DNA of 64,000 nucleotides from Mucilaginibacter sp. (GTDB lineage Bacteria > Bacteroidota > Bacteroidia > Sphingobacteriales > Sphingobacteriaceae): positions 1 through 64,000 of the forward strand of contig JAQBOA010000075.1 in assembly GCA_028288305.1 (NCBI GenBank). The letters are read 5' to 3'. The position numbers and the translations under genes are program-made. Shown here piece after piece: positions 10,058-18,836 of the stretch (position 1 is the stretch's first letter; every line of letters begins with the position of its first letter). Under the pieces are notes generated by a model, which saw nothing but the letters and a program-made list of their open reading frames with translations, was not told the origin of the DNA and made no database searches.

Positions 10058-11389
10058 TTATAAAATAGATAAGATATTTTCGAGTATTGTTAGGCCATCA
10101 TCAATATGTTTTTTATCAATAATAAGTGCCGGCCTAAAACGTATGCTGTTGTTACCGCAACCCAGGAACATTACGTTTTGCTCTAATCCTAACTTAATAA
10201 ACTTATCCCTGGTGCCCTTATCAGGTAAATCAAACGCTGTTAGCAAACCTTTACCCCGTACATTGGTAATTACGGGGTGCCTGTCAGAAATATTTATCAG
10301 CTGATTTTGGAGGTATTCGCCATTATGAGCAGCGTTATTACACAAGTTATCTTCTTCTATTATCTCCATTATTTTTGAGGACCGTACCATATCAACCAAG
10401 CTGCCGCCCCATGTTGAATTAATACGCGAAGAAATATTAAATACATTGTTTTCAATTTCGTCGATTTTGTTACCGGCAAGCATGCCGCATACTTGCATTT
10501 TTTTTCCGAATGCCAAAATATCAGGTCTGGCATTTTCGCCAAAATGTTCATGACACCAAAATTTACCTGTAAGACCAACACCTGTTTGCACTTCATCGTA
10601 GATTAGCATAGCCTCGTTTTCATCTGCTAATAACCTCAGTTTTTCTAAGAACTCTTGTCTTACATGGTTATCGCCGCCTTCTGATTGTATTGGTTCAATG
10701 ATGATAGCGCACACATCATCTTTATTTACTTCAAAGGCTTTTTTTATCTGAGAAATGGATAATTCTTCCCTTTGAAGCAGATCATCGTGATTGCTGTCGC
10801 TGTATGGGAAGTTGATTTGCGGCAGGGAAACCCGTGGCCAATCGAACTTAGCATACCATTTAGTTTTAACCGGAAGAGTATTTGTCAAACTCAGCGTATA
10901 ACCCGAGCGGCCATGGAAAGCATGTTCAAAATGGATCACTTTAAAGCCAATCTCTTTTGTATAGCCTTTTTGAAAGTTCTTTTGTACTTTCCAGTCCATC
11001 GCCGCTTTAAGCGCGTTTTCAATGGCCAGGGACCCGCCGGATATGAAAAATGCATGGGGAAGGTAATCCGGCATGCCAACTCTGGCGAATGTATCCACGA
11101 ACTGTGCGTATTGTGTTGTATAAATATCAGAGTTGGAAGGATTGGTTAATGCGGCAAGCATCAAATTCTTTTTAAACTCCTCGTCGTTCACCATTTTAGG
11201 GTGGTTATAGCCTAAAGGGACCGATGCAAAACAGGTAAAAAAGTCAAGTAGGGTACGGTTATGTTTGGAATCATAAATATAAACACCCTTACTTTTTTCC
11301 ATATCAAAAGTCAGGTCGAAGCCATCGGCAAGTACATGCTTCCTTAGGGAAGCCTGCACGTTTTCTGGGGAAACAAGGAGATTATACAT
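10058..11389 (-). CDS. lat: L-lysine 6-transaminase
   Basis: A 443-residue class III PLP aminotransferase that transfers the epsilon-amino group of lysine to 2-oxoglutarate, giving 2-aminoadipate semialdehyde. The opening (VLADGFDLTFDMEKSKG) and DFFTCFASVPLGYNHPK are the diagnostic start of Lat rather than ornithine or GABA aminotransferases. IYDEVQTGVGLTG holds the PLP Asp region and AFGKKMQVCG the Schiff-base Lys. It is not next to other lysine catabolic genes in the window. Its 5' region contains a strong hairpin (11464-11498). Confidence 0.92.
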   Translation of the reverse strand: MYNLLVSPENVQASLRKHVLADGFDLTFDMEKSKGVYIYDSKHNRTLLDFFTCFASVPLGYNHPKMVNDEEFKKNLMLAALTNPSNSDIYTTQYAQFVDTFARVGMPDYLPHAFFISGGSLAIENALKAAMDWKVQKNFQKGYTKEIGFKVIHFEHAFHGRSGYTLSLTNTLPVKTKWYAKFDWPRVSLPQINFPYSDSNHDDLLQREELSISQIKKAFEVNKDDVCAIIIEPIQSEGGDNHVRQEFLEKLRLLADENEAMLIYDEVQTGVGLTGKFWCHEHFGENARPDILAFGKKMQVCGMLAGNKIDEIENNVFNISSRINSTWGGSLVDMVRSSKIMEIIEEDNLCNNAAHNGEYLQNQLINISDRHPVITNVRGKGLLTAFDLPDKGTRDKFIKLGLEQNVMFLGCGNNSIRFRPALIIDKKHIDDGLTILENILSIL

Positions 11390-11463
11390 ATCGGTTTGAT
11401 TTACTCAAATATACAAAAAACCGCCAAATAATCAAATTTAGGCTGTTTTTGAACCGATGAGCA

Positions 11464-11498
11464 AAAAAGTAACTTTAAATTGTTTAAAGTTACTTTTT
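11464..11498. terminator. Strong hairpin with A/T flanks in the lat upstream region
   Basis: A 16-base arm (aaaaagtaactttaaa) and its exact complement are separated by a 3-base loop, giving A-run and T-run flanks that could terminate in both directions. It is oddly placed, between the lat start and the divergent small membrane gene at 11719, where no annotated transcript ends. It may end a short RNA or protect lat from read-in. Confidence 0.55.
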
Positions 11499-11718
11499 GA
11501 ACTAAAGCTGAATTTGGTATGCTTGTTAAATGTGCAGATTTAACATGTGCGGATGTGCAAATGATTGTGGATGTGCAGATTTCAGATGTGCAGATGGGGA
11601 AAATGATATTTGAATTTTAGATATGGATGCATGAACCGCCTGCTTAATCATCATTCAAAAAAAATAAAAACTTATTGCCTCGCAACCTGTTGGTTAAGAA
11701 AAATTATTTATTTAAGTC
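11499..11718. other. Intergenic tract with GTGCAGAT repeats
   Basis: Several degenerate copies of g(t/c)agatgtgcagat lie between about 11530 and 11600. The same word recurs at 23065-23085. These are short intergenic repeats of the kind scattered in Sphingobacteriaceae genomes. No gene was seen. Confidence 0.45.
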
Positions 11719-11910
11719 ATGGCACATTTAGAAGTAAAACGTAAAAGCCGCAGCAACTGGTGGCTCTGGTTAATTATCATTATCGTCGTTATTGCAGTTG
11801 CTGCTTTTTGCTACCAGCGTTACTATGCCGGTGAAACAACTGTGACCACGACTGACACTACCAAAACAACAATAACACATGATTCCACGGCAACACCACG
11901 GGCCAAATAA
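11719..11910 (+). CDS. Small single-pass membrane protein
   Basis: A 63-residue protein with a basic N-terminus (VKRKSRS), one transmembrane helix at about 16-34 (WLWLIIIIVVIAVAAFCY) and a Thr/Lys-rich tail likely outside the cytoplasm. No family recognised. It is 30 bases before a PRC-barrel gene on the same strand and is probably cotranscribed with it and with the ABM gene; this trio looks like a small stress-type operon, which is an inference from similar clusters. Confidence 0.65.
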   Translation: MAHLEVKRKSRSNWWLWLIIIIVVIAVAAFCYQRYYAGETTVTTTDTTKTTITHDSTATPRAK

Positions 11911-11940
11911 TCATTAACCTTAAATTAAATATTAAATACT

Positions 11941-12465
11941 ATGGCAACTCAGGAAAAAATAGTAAACCGCCTCGAGGAACTGCACGGCAGCGGATTTGAA
12001 GTTATAGACGGACAGCCTGATATTACAGGCTGGGACATCAGGACCCGGAGCGGTAAAAAAGCGGGCGAAGTGGATGACCTTCTTTTTGATCCGGATTCGG
12101 GAAAAGTACGCTACATTATAGCCGACCTGGATAAAAACGAACTGGATTTGAATGATGATCGTAAAGTGCTGATTCCTATCGGCCTGGCTGAATTATATAC
12201 CAAATCGTCAAAACGCAGGCATCGCATGGATCCGGCTTTTAGCGCGTACGATCCTGCTGAGCATGGCAATGTGGTTTACATACCAACAATAAGTGCGCAA
12301 CAGCTCGATTCGCTTCCATTATATGAAAAGGGCCGCTTGTCGCGGCATACAGAAATTGCCATACGGAAAATTTTGGAACCTGCTGATCGCAATGAGCGGG
12401 AAGAGGATGAATTTTACCGTCATGATCAATTTAATGAAGACTCGTTTTACGACCGCGGTAATTAA
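11941..12465 (+). CDS. PRC-barrel domain protein
   Basis: A 174-residue protein with a PRC-barrel at about 25-85 (DITGWDIRTRSGKKAGEVDDLLFD, then GKVRYIIADLD), a small beta-barrel found in photosynthetic reaction-centre subunit H and RimM. A second, less clear repeat follows and the C-terminus is acidic and His/Asp-rich. Stand-alone PRC proteins of this type in Bacteroidota are usually linked to stress or envelope maintenance; the actual role is unknown. Confidence 0.85.
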   Translation: MATQEKIVNRLEELHGSGFEVIDGQPDITGWDIRTRSGKKAGEVDDLLFDPDSGKVRYIIADLDKNELDLNDDRKVLIPIGLAELYTKSSKRRHRMDPAFSAYDPAEHGNVVYIPTISAQQLDSLPLYEKGRLSRHTEIAIRKILEPADRNEREEDEFYRHDQFNEDSFYDRGN

Positions 12466-12507
12466 TCATCCCCGGTAAGGGAAAATACAATTATAGCAAT
12501 TTAAATT

Positions 12508-12801
12508 ATGGTAAAATTGGCATTACTGGCGAGGCTTGAAGCCAAACCAGGCAAAGAAAAAGAAGTTGCAGACTTTCTAAAAAGCGCATTGCCTATAGCT
12601 CAGCAGGAACAGGAAACTGTCAGCTGGTATGCATTACAATTAGGGCCTTCTACATTTGGGATTTTTGATACTTTCGAGAGTGAAGGAGGACGCAAGGCGC
12701 ACCTTAGCGGACAAATTGCCCAGGCATTAATGGCTAAGGCGCCAGAATTATTTGCAAAAGATCCGGTTATTGAGCAGGTTGATCTGTTAGCTGTTAAGTA
12801 A
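12508..12801 (+). CDS. ABM-domain (antibiotic biosynthesis monooxygenase-like) protein
   Basis: A 97-residue dimeric alpha-beta barrel protein with LALLARLEAKPGKEKEVADFL at the N-terminus and the SWYALQLGPSTFGIFDTF core typical of stand-alone ABM-family proteins. Such proteins act on quinone- or haem-like substrates, or on none known. It is the last gene of the 11719-12801 run and is followed by a clear terminator at 12811-12858. Confidence 0.85.
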   Translation: MVKLALLARLEAKPGKEKEVADFLKSALPIAQQEQETVSWYALQLGPSTFGIFDTFESEGGRKAHLSGQIAQALMAKAPELFAKDPVIEQVDLLAVK

Positions 12802-12810
12802 AGCGCTTAA

Positions 12811-12858
12811 CTACAAAACGCATTGTTCCATAACATATGTTAACAATGCGTTTTGTAG
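12811..12858 (+). terminator. Hairpin terminator after the ABM gene
   Basis: The 17-base arm 12811-12827 is exactly complementary to 12842-12858; the loop itself contains a short palindrome (acatatgt). It starts 10 bases after the ABM stop. The T content is inside the right arm rather than trailing it. Confidence 0.7.
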
Positions 12859-13010
12859 TATTTAAACTTGAAGTTATTATCACTCGGGAGCACAAGGATT
12901 TATTGCGCGGAAAATTGCTATGCTTTCAGCTTAACAATTTTAGTTCAATTTACGCGTGCTAAACTTTTACAAAGTGAGGAAGAGAATCTGCTGGACTAAA
13001 TAAATTTTAG

Positions 13011-13199
13011 TTATACCGCAAACTCAAGTTCTTGTACATATTTTTCTACAGCCTCGGCAGGTGTTTTCCCCGATTTAACCGCTGCTATTAATTCATCCTT
13101 ACTTATGCCAAATTCATTTGACCAATATTCCAAATCCGGATCCTCTATGTTACCATTCATTTTGTTGTCCGGTAACTCAATTTCTGATTTATAGCCCAT
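13011..13199 (-). CDS. DUF3606-like small protein, copy 1
   Basis: A 62-residue protein with the core YWSNEFGISKDELIAAVKSGKTPAEAVEKY, which fits the short DUF3606-type pattern (W-x3-FG-[IV]-s-x2-eL-x2-AV). Function unknown. It is a clear paralogue of the next gene (13411-13596), and similarity extends into the sequence just after both stops, so the pair arose by tandem duplication of a segment of about 400 bases. Confidence 0.75.
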   Translation of the reverse strand: MGYKSEIELPDNKMNGNIEDPDLEYWSNEFGISKDELIAAVKSGKTPAEAVEKYVQELEFAV

Positions 13200-13410
13200 A
13201 ATGATGTGTCTTTATCTAGTATACAATGGTAAGCAATGTATCTTATATTAAAGTTAAGGCTATGTTAACAAAATGTTAAGTTACGGACACAAAGCTGTTA
13301 CACGCGGTGCAAGGGTTTATTTCTTATTGTATCGTTAAACTGAAATTAACACATTTTAGGATGATTTACGCTACGCTAAACTTCGACCAATGTAAGACTA
13401 AATGCCTGAT

Positions 13411-13596
13411 TTATACCGCAAAGTCTTCTTTTATATATTCTTCTACAGCCTCGGCGGGTGTTTTACCGGCTTTGACCGCTGCTTTTAATTCATCCATGCT
13501 TATGCCAAATTCTTTTGTCCAATATTCCAATTCCTGATCGGCTTCGGTACCGGCTATCTGGCTGTCCGGTCGCTTATTTTGAGATTTATTGCTCAT
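13411..13596 (-). CDS. DUF3606-like small protein, copy 2
   Basis: A 61-residue paralogue of the 13011-13199 product with core YWTKEFGISMDELKAAVKAGKTPAEAVEEY. The N-terminal arm is hydrophilic and divergent between the copies, while the core and the closing F-A-V are kept. Each has its own upstream region, so they may be separately expressed. Confidence 0.75.
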   Translation of the reverse strand: MSNKSQNKRPDSQIAGTEADQELEYWTKEFGISMDELKAAVKAGKTPAEAVEEYIKEDFAV

Positions 13597-13742
13597 GATG
13601 ATTTTTTTAAGTGCAATGGTAGGGAACGTTAATTATAAAATTAAGCTATATCAACTTCTATACATTAAATATGCTGGTATAGCCTCTCAAAATTTATGCC
13701 ATGACAGTAAATAATATTTTTCCGCCAATATTAATTGCACTA

Positions 13743-14873
13743 CTATGGCCGAACTGCCCAGGCCAGGCCATCTGCTCCGCGTATATCAATATGCCCGGTA
13801 ACTTCCAGCGTCTTCAGGTCTACTACCGCTACATAATTATCGGCAGTGCAGCCAATAAAGGCGCGCGATCCGTCATCATCGATAAGGATGCCCGCTGCAC
13901 CCTTGCCGGTATTGAGGCGTTTGATCTCTTTGTGCGTTGCTGCGTCATAAATAAACAGGTCGCCGGTGCGCAGGCTGGTGACCAGCACGCGCTTGCCGTC
14001 AGGTGTAAACTTAAGGCGGTTAGCCCCTAAAGCTTTTGCATCGATGGTGGCGTTCAGTTTTTTGGCCGCCAGATCAATGATTGCGATGGTACCGTCGTCG
14101 GAGGCTGCTGTCCACAATTCTTTGCCGTTGGGCGATACGTCAAATCCTTCGGAGCCTTTGGATACGGGAATAAGGGTTTGTGTCCAATCCCGGTGCGCAG
14201 GCGGCGTAAATCCATTCGGGGAGGGGGTTGGCTTGATGAGGCTATCCATCAAAATGCTGACCGTGCCTGATGCGACGTTGGTGGTGTAAACCTTTTTAGC
14301 ATCGGGGGTTACATAGATCATGTGCGTCCTGTCTTGACCTGTTCCCATTACCCAGTCGAATTTGCCGGTTGCCGGGTCATACCTGCCAATGGTTTTGGTG
14401 CCCTCTGCGGTAAACCATACCTTACCATCCACAAAAGTGATACCATGCGGTCCCATCAGCGGGCGGGTATCAAGGGTGGGTAAAGCCTTTTGCCCTACCA
14501 GGTCTATCACATTCAATTCGTGCAAGCTGCCGCCACCGTATATGGTAACATAAGCCGTCTTTCCGTCAGCCGATGCAATAACCTCATGCGGATCGGAACC
14601 GACCGGCACCCGCGCAATAACCTTCAGTGTAGCCGGATCTATAATCGCCAGGATATGGTCGGACTTAGAAAGTGCAAGCAACGAACGCGGCGGCGTAGAC
14701 TGGGCGGAGCATTCGGTTCCAACGGAAACTAATATTATCCATAAAAAACCCACAGCAAGTAATTTGACCAGGCTGGGTTTTATGGCTTTAATGGTCTTAA
14801 AGATTTGATTGTGCGCGGCGTTGTTCATAATTATTAGCAGGTTTGAGCGTGTGTAATTACTGACATTGGTCAC
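13743..14873 (-). CDS. YncE-like beta-propeller protein, exported
   Basis: A 376-residue seven-bladed propeller of the YVTN/YncE type. Repeats such as DGKTAYVTIYGGGSL, DAKKVYTTNVASGTV and DGKRVLVTSLRTGDL mark successive blades. A hydrophobic segment at about 33-50 (LLAVGFLWIILVSVGTECSA) is a signal peptide preceded by an unusually long N-terminus; the Met of MNNAAHN at residue 16 is an alternative start. Function unknown; such proteins are often periplasmic binding scaffolds. Two 9-base direct repeats lie upstream (14958-14987). Confidence 0.85.
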   Translation of the reverse strand: MTNVSNYTRSNLLIIMNNAAHNQIFKTIKAIKPSLVKLLAVGFLWIILVSVGTECSAQSTPPRSLLALSKSDHILAIIDPATLKVIARVPVGSDPHEVIASADGKTAYVTIYGGGSLHELNVIDLVGQKALPTLDTRPLMGPHGITFVDGKVWFTAEGTKTIGRYDPATGKFDWVMGTGQDRTHMIYVTPDAKKVYTTNVASGTVSILMDSLIKPTPSPNGFTPPAHRDWTQTLIPVSKGSEGFDVSPNGKELWTAASDDGTIAIIDLAAKKLNATIDAKALGANRLKFTPDGKRVLVTSLRTGDLFIYDAATHKEIKRLNTGKGAAGILIDDDGSRAFIGCTADNYVAVVDLKTLEVTGHIDIRGADGLAWAVRP

Positions 14874-15208
14874 AGGTACTTTCCTGTAAACAAATATAGT
14901 AAACCTTGTTAAGCTTATTCTGCAGGTTTACAGATCAATAGACGATTGCCGGAAGGAAATCGACCGGGGTTGACTTTTAATCGACCGAGGGTATTTAAAA
15001 TTATAGTTGGTTGAATACTTTGCATGCGGGCCACAAGCCAGGGATGTTTGCTGCAGCGAGGGTCTACAGGCAGATTGTTGATATCAGAACCCGGAGCGGA
15101 GCACGAACATCACGGTTGATTCCTGAACTGGGCTTGTTCCTGATCGTTACAAGGGAAAGCGGCGGCCAAAAAGCTGCCTTATTGATATATCAGGCTGTTA
15201 ATTCTTGG
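14874..15208. other. Intergenic region, no gene supported
   Basis: Apart from the direct repeats at 14958-14987 I see nothing. A frame on the plus strand from 15011 runs into the DoxX gene antisense and has no family resemblance; it is treated as a shadow. Confidence 0.6.
14958..14987. promoter_or_regulatory. Pair of 9-bp direct repeats, AATCGACCG, with 12-bp spacer
   Basis: Exact copies at 14958-14966 and 14979-14987, giving a 21-base (two-turn) period. This is the geometry of LytTR-type response-regulator sites. They are about 85-115 bases upstream of the YncE-like gene start. Assignment to LytTR is inference; no LytTR gene is in the window. Confidence 0.4.
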
Positions 15209-15658
15209 CTATTTATTGTTCAGCAGCCAAAGGTCTATGGAAAGGGCACCGCTGCCTTTAATGATAATAATGAGCAAGACGGACAGCAGCAATACAAAAT
15301 ATTCAATCCCTTCGCCTTTCTTTTTCCCGAGCCAGTTCATTGTCCACCCATCAGGCGCATGGACAATCAACGCGCCTGTAAAAATGAGGAAGTTCCCGGC
15401 TGCCGCAATCCGGCCTAAGCAACCGAAGATTAAGGCAATGCTTCCAAAAGACTGCCCGATGATGATCAGCCAGCCAATCCAAACGGGGATCCGCTTTGCA
15501 CGGAGTTGCCGCAATGATCCTTTAATACCTATCCCGCCGCCTAAATCAGCAAACCATCCCAACAGCTTCTGCATCCCGTAAGGAAAGATCAGGATACCGG
15601 CAACAACCCGCAGCAAGAGGTAAACATAATCAGGGTCTGTTTGCAACAATTTTTGCAC
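15209..15658 (-). CDS. DoxX family membrane protein
   Basis: A 149-residue four-helix membrane protein. RVVAGILIFPYGMQKLLGWFADLGG is the standard first segment of DoxX proteins, and further hydrophobic segments lie at about 60-75, 80-95 and 118-135. The family is linked to quinol or thiosulfate oxidation in archaea and to redox stress in bacteria, but members like this one are uncharacterised. It stands alone, with no cotranscribed neighbour. Confidence 0.88.
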   Translation of the reverse strand: MQKLLQTDPDYVYLLLRVVAGILIFPYGMQKLLGWFADLGGGIGIKGSLRQLRAKRIPVWIGWLIIIGQSFGSIALIFGCLGRIAAAGNFLIFTGALIVHAPDGWTMNWLGKKKGEGIEYFVLLLSVLLIIIIKGSGALSIDLWLLNNK

Positions 15659-15756
15659 CGTATGGCTTTATTCGTTAAAACTAATAAATATTTATTTATT
15701 CAAACATTTTCAATAGCTTAAACCTAGACCTGCTTTTTGCAAAAAAGCACATTCTA

Positions 15757-16320
15757 TTATTTCCTTAATTCGTAACACAGTTCCACCATTCCGCTTTTGT
15801 AGGCTGTCACGTCTTTTAGGTGTAATGCTTGTTCTTGTCCTATTTGGTCAAAAAACGGTATTCCGTCACCCAAAATAACAGGCAGAATCGATTGTCTTAT
15901 TTCGTCTGCTAAGTTTAAGCGAATGAAATCTTTAGTAAGCTTAGCACCGCCTACAAGCCACACATTCTTATAGTTTGGTTTTAGCCTTTCATTCACCAGT
16001 TTGTTCAGGTCGCCCGAATATATTTCAATGTTCCGTCTGTCAACCGGCAGTTTTCTGTGCGTTAATACAATAGTTGGCACGTCTCCATAAGCCCATCCAT
16101 ACGATTTTGAAAGTTCCAAAGCGTGTTCATATGTACGGGAACCCATTACATAGCAGTCTATTATTTTAAGAAATTCGGCTGTATCTTGTTCAGTAACAAT
16201 AACTCCTTTATCGTAGTTGTCAGCTGTCTCAAACCACGAAACGCTATTGTCTTTTTTGGAAATATAGCCGTCAAGACTTGAAACCATATGTATTGTTACT
16301 TTAAATAGGTCTGTCGTCAT
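15757..16320 (-). CDS. Dihydrofolate reductase-like (RibD C-terminal fold) protein
   Basis: A 187-residue protein of the DHFR/RibD-C fold: HMVSSLDGYISKKDNSVSWF at the N-terminus, YVMGSRTYEHALEL in the middle, then NVWLVGGAKLTKDFI and ILPVILGDGIPFF. These stand-alone proteins (YwjB/YyaP type) bind NADPH by similarity but have no established substrate and are not the housekeeping folate enzyme. No operon partner. Confidence 0.87.
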   Translation of the reverse strand: MTTDLFKVTIHMVSSLDGYISKKDNSVSWFETADNYDKGVIVTEQDTAEFLKIIDCYVMGSRTYEHALELSKSYGWAYGDVPTIVLTHRKLPVDRRNIEIYSGDLNKLVNERLKPNYKNVWLVGGAKLTKDFIRLNLADEIRQSILPVILGDGIPFFDQIGQEQALHLKDVTAYKSGMVELCYELRK

Positions 16321-16424
16321 TATGTTATTTGCGAATATGCGTTGCGGAATTATCCCAGTCGCCTGTTCAAGCTACGCGCTTGTACAGGCGGGAGTTATAA
16401 ATCAGACAGCAGTAAGAGTACCCT

Positions 16425-16745
16425 TCAGTTACCCGGCGCGCGATAATTAACAGACCGCTTCACCACCTCATCAACCTCTTCGGGATCGAGCAGAACGATG
16501 GTAGAAACTGACACCTGTACGGATGAATTAATATTCAAAGCGAGCGCTGCAGCGGATAGATTGTCGGGCAGTTCAACTATCACGTAGGCGTCGCTCTCGC
16601 CAAAAGCAAAATAAAATGCCAGCAACTTGCCGCCCATTTCGCTAATAGTTTTTTCAACGGCTTGTTTTCTGCTCGAGCCACCAGCTCTAAGCAACCCTTT
16701 TATACCCTCCGGGGTATAAGAGGCCTTAACCAGGAACTTTGTCAT
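16425..16745 (-). CDS. GYD domain protein
   Basis: A 106-residue protein with YTPEGIKGLLRAGGSSRKQAVEKTI and the YFAFGESDAYVIVELPD core that define the GYD family, small ferredoxin-like alpha-beta proteins of unknown function. Complete at both ends. It is transcribed alone, towards the DHFR-like gene. Confidence 0.87.
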   Translation of the reverse strand: MTKFLVKASYTPEGIKGLLRAGGSSRKQAVEKTISEMGGKLLAFYFAFGESDAYVIVELPDNLSAAALALNINSSVQVSVSTIVLLDPEEVDEVVKRSVNYRAPGN

Positions 16746-16957
16746 GATGTGATTTTTTAAGTGTTTGGCGTCATAATACGGTTATTACCAATGCTTATAA
16801 TTATATATTAAAATTAAGCAAACTTTATTCAATTTTCCTATATAAATTTTTGAAAATCAGCATGTTTAGGCTCATATCTGCATTGATAATTTTAGAATTG
16901 TATTTGTACTGCTTTAGCATTTACTATTTACAATCGTATTAGCTATAAAGTTTGGAC

Positions 16958-17023
16958 ATGAGAGCTTTAATGCTTATCCTTTGCGTAGGGTTTGGTGCTT
17001 TTAGTTTCTGCAATTATAAGTAA
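16958..17023 (+). CDS. Possible 21-residue secreted or lipoprotein-like peptide
   Basis: A short frame encoding MRALMLILCVGFGAFSFCNYK, which has the basic-hydrophobic-Cys profile of a lipoprotein signal peptide, in the otherwise empty 16746-17104 gap. No ribosome-binding or conservation evidence is available, and 21 residues could arise by chance. Confidence 0.25.
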   Translation: MRALMLILCVGFGAFSFCNYK

Positions 17024-17104
17024 GCAAAAAATGTTATTTAGTTAAAAAGATTGTTCATTTTTGTTTAAAGTGATACATACCTTATCAACCTCCAACAAAC
17101 CAAG

Positions 17105-18115
17105 ATGAAACGCGGGAAAAAATTACTTATCATAGTAACAATAGTAATTGCAATACTAATTATTGCATTTTTATCAGGACCTAAACCTTCAACCCCGGTT
17201 TACAGTGCGGCAATGCCTAAAGTACCTGCCGATTTCACCGGGCTTATCAATTATGTTAAAACAAACGAAGCTAAACATAAACTAAAACCCGATAACAATG
17301 CCCGTATTATCTGGCAAAGCGATTCGGCGAAACAAAAAACCGATTATGTTATTGTTTATATTCATGGATTTTCTGCTTCGCAGGAAGAAGGCGATTCTGT
17401 ACATCGAAATATTGCCAAAGAGTTTGGTTGCAATTTATATTTAGCACGTATTGCCGAACACGGCATCGACACTACAGCACAAATGATTAACCTTACTGCC
17501 GATAAATATTGGGATTCGGCTAAGGAGGCCTTGGCAATAGGCAAACAATTGGGCAAAAAAGTTATTTTAATGAGCACTTCGACGGGTGGAACGGTATCGC
17601 TTAAATTGGCGGCCACCTACCCTAACGACATTGCAGCATTGATACTTATGTCGCCAAATATTGCCATCAATAACGACAAAGCGTGGCTGTTAGATACTCA
17701 TTGGGGATTACAACTCGCCCGGTTAATTACGGGTTCCGATTATGTTAATTATAAAACAAACAATAAGTTAAAAAATCAATACTGGTACCAGCGTTATCGT
17801 TTAGAGGCGGCTGTACAATTACAAAATTTAGTTTCAACATCGATGAATAAAGAAACTTTCGAAAAGGTAAAGCAGCCAACGGAGTTACTCTATTATTATA
17901 AAGATACTGTTCATCAGGATAGTACAGTAAAGGTTTCTGCCGAGCTTTCGATGTTTAATGAGTTAGGCACGCCAAACAACTTAAAATATAAGCAAGCAAT
18001 CCCGAATGCGGGTGCCCACCCGATAGGGTCGTATATCTCTTCGAATGATACAAAAACTGTTCAAAAAGCTATAGAAAGTTTTATGACGAATACATTAGGA
18101 ATGAAGACCCGTTAG
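17105..18115 (+). CDS. Alpha/beta hydrolase, membrane-anchored
   Basis: A 336-residue hydrolase with an N-terminal membrane anchor or uncleaved signal (LLIIVTIVIAILIIAFLSG, 6-24). The oxyanion-loop strand is VIVYIHGFSASQEEG, and the nucleophile elbow is MSTSTGGTVSLKL, that is S-x-S-x-G rather than G-x-S-x-G. The catalytic His is probably in NAGAHPIGSYI near the C-terminus. Substrate unknown; a carboxylesterase acting in the periplasm is the best guess. Monocistronic. Confidence 0.82.
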   Translation: MKRGKKLLIIVTIVIAILIIAFLSGPKPSTPVYSAAMPKVPADFTGLINYVKTNEAKHKLKPDNNARIIWQSDSAKQKTDYVIVYIHGFSASQEEGDSVHRNIAKEFGCNLYLARIAEHGIDTTAQMINLTADKYWDSAKEALAIGKQLGKKVILMSTSTGGTVSLKLAATYPNDIAALILMSPNIAINNDKAWLLDTHWGLQLARLITGSDYVNYKTNNKLKNQYWYQRYRLEAAVQLQNLVSTSMNKETFEKVKQPTELLYYYKDTVHQDSTVKVSAELSMFNELGTPNNLKYKQAIPNAGAHPIGSYISSNDTKTVQKAIESFMTNTLGMKTR

Positions 18116-18139
18116 GCATGGGCTACATGCATAGGTAAT

Positions 18140-18158
18140 CCGTAGAGGCACTCTACGG
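18140..18158. repeat. Perfect inverted repeat CCGTAGAG-GCA-CTCTACGG
   Basis: Two 8-base arms with a 3-base loop just after the hydrolase stop. It may act as a 3' hairpin or factor-dependent terminator; there is no T-run. Confidence 0.5.
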
Positions 18159-18225
18159 ACAGCGGACCTCTGCGCTGCACACTAGCGCTGGGATGAGGTT
18201 GACTGACGCCATTTTGTATCGTAAT

Positions 18226-18618
18226 CTATGAAACTAATTTCAGGTTTAGTATTCTATCAAAATGCTTGTTATTTAATGTCGCAAGTGATAAATTGTTGTT
18301 AATTGCTGTAGCTGCGATGAAAAGATCAGCCGAATCGATAAGATTTCTTGTTTTTTTTAATTCTTCATTCAAAATAATGGCGGTTTGAATGATTTCAGAG
18401 TCGAGGGAGATGATTGTAATTTTTTCCAAAAAAGATTTCCAATATTCTCTTTGGCCCGGAGAATTAGCCCCTACAAATATTTCGTATTCGGTAATAACAG
18501 ATATGCAAAACGAATCGAACGTGTCAGACAATTCGTAAAATCTGGAATTTCTTTTATCGGTTTTTCGGAAAAATTCTATGAGAATTGATGTGTCAAGTAA
18601 GGCTAATTTGTCCCCCAT
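18226..18618 (-). CDS. PIN-domain (VapC-like) toxin
   Basis: A 130-residue PIN protein: LLDTSILIEFFRKTDKRN with the first Asp, VITEYEIFVGA with the Glu, and LIDSADLFIAATAI with the third acidic site, then TLNNKHFDRI. This matches the VapC layout closely. The start overlaps the antitoxin gene by 16 bases. It marks the left side of the accessory island that holds the tRNA array. Confidence 0.88.
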   Translation of the reverse strand: MGDKLALLDTSILIEFFRKTDKRNSRFYELSDTFDSFCISVITEYEIFVGANSPGQREYWKSFLEKITIISLDSEIIQTAIILNEELKKTRNLIDSADLFIAATAINNNLSLATLNNKHFDRILNLKLVS

Positions 18619-18836
18619 TTGTTTATGCTTTTTCTTGCATCTTCCATTAAGGCAATCTGGTCTTCAGTAAAAACAGGGGCTTGTAGTAAAAATTTTTTAA
18701 ACTCTTCTTTTTCTGTTTTGGAAGGGACTGTTCTATCTATCTCAGCTTTTAACTTTAAAAGTTGTTTTGCAGGCAATTGTTTAATTGCTTCAATTAGCTG
18801 ATCGAGGCCAATTTCCATCTTTAGTTCCATATACAA
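18603..18836 (-). CDS. Antitoxin partner of the PIN toxin
   Basis: A 77-residue protein with LDQLIEAIKQLPAKQLLKLKAEI and a C-terminal EDQIALMEDARKSINKWGTN. This helical pattern is common in VapB-like partners of Bacteroidota and Cyanobacteria. Its role is inferred from overlap with the PIN toxin. An earlier Met at residue 1 (MYMEL) is used; MELKME or MEIGLD are possible alternatives. Confidence 0.75.
   Translation of the reverse strand: MYMELKMEIGLDQLIEAIKQLPAKQLLKLKAEIDRTVPSKTEKEEFKKFLLQAPVFTEDQIALMEDARKSINKWGTN

Noticed and set aside
15011..15418. A plus-strand frame of 135 codons.
   Set aside because: Antisense to the DoxX gene over most of its length, with no family resemblance.
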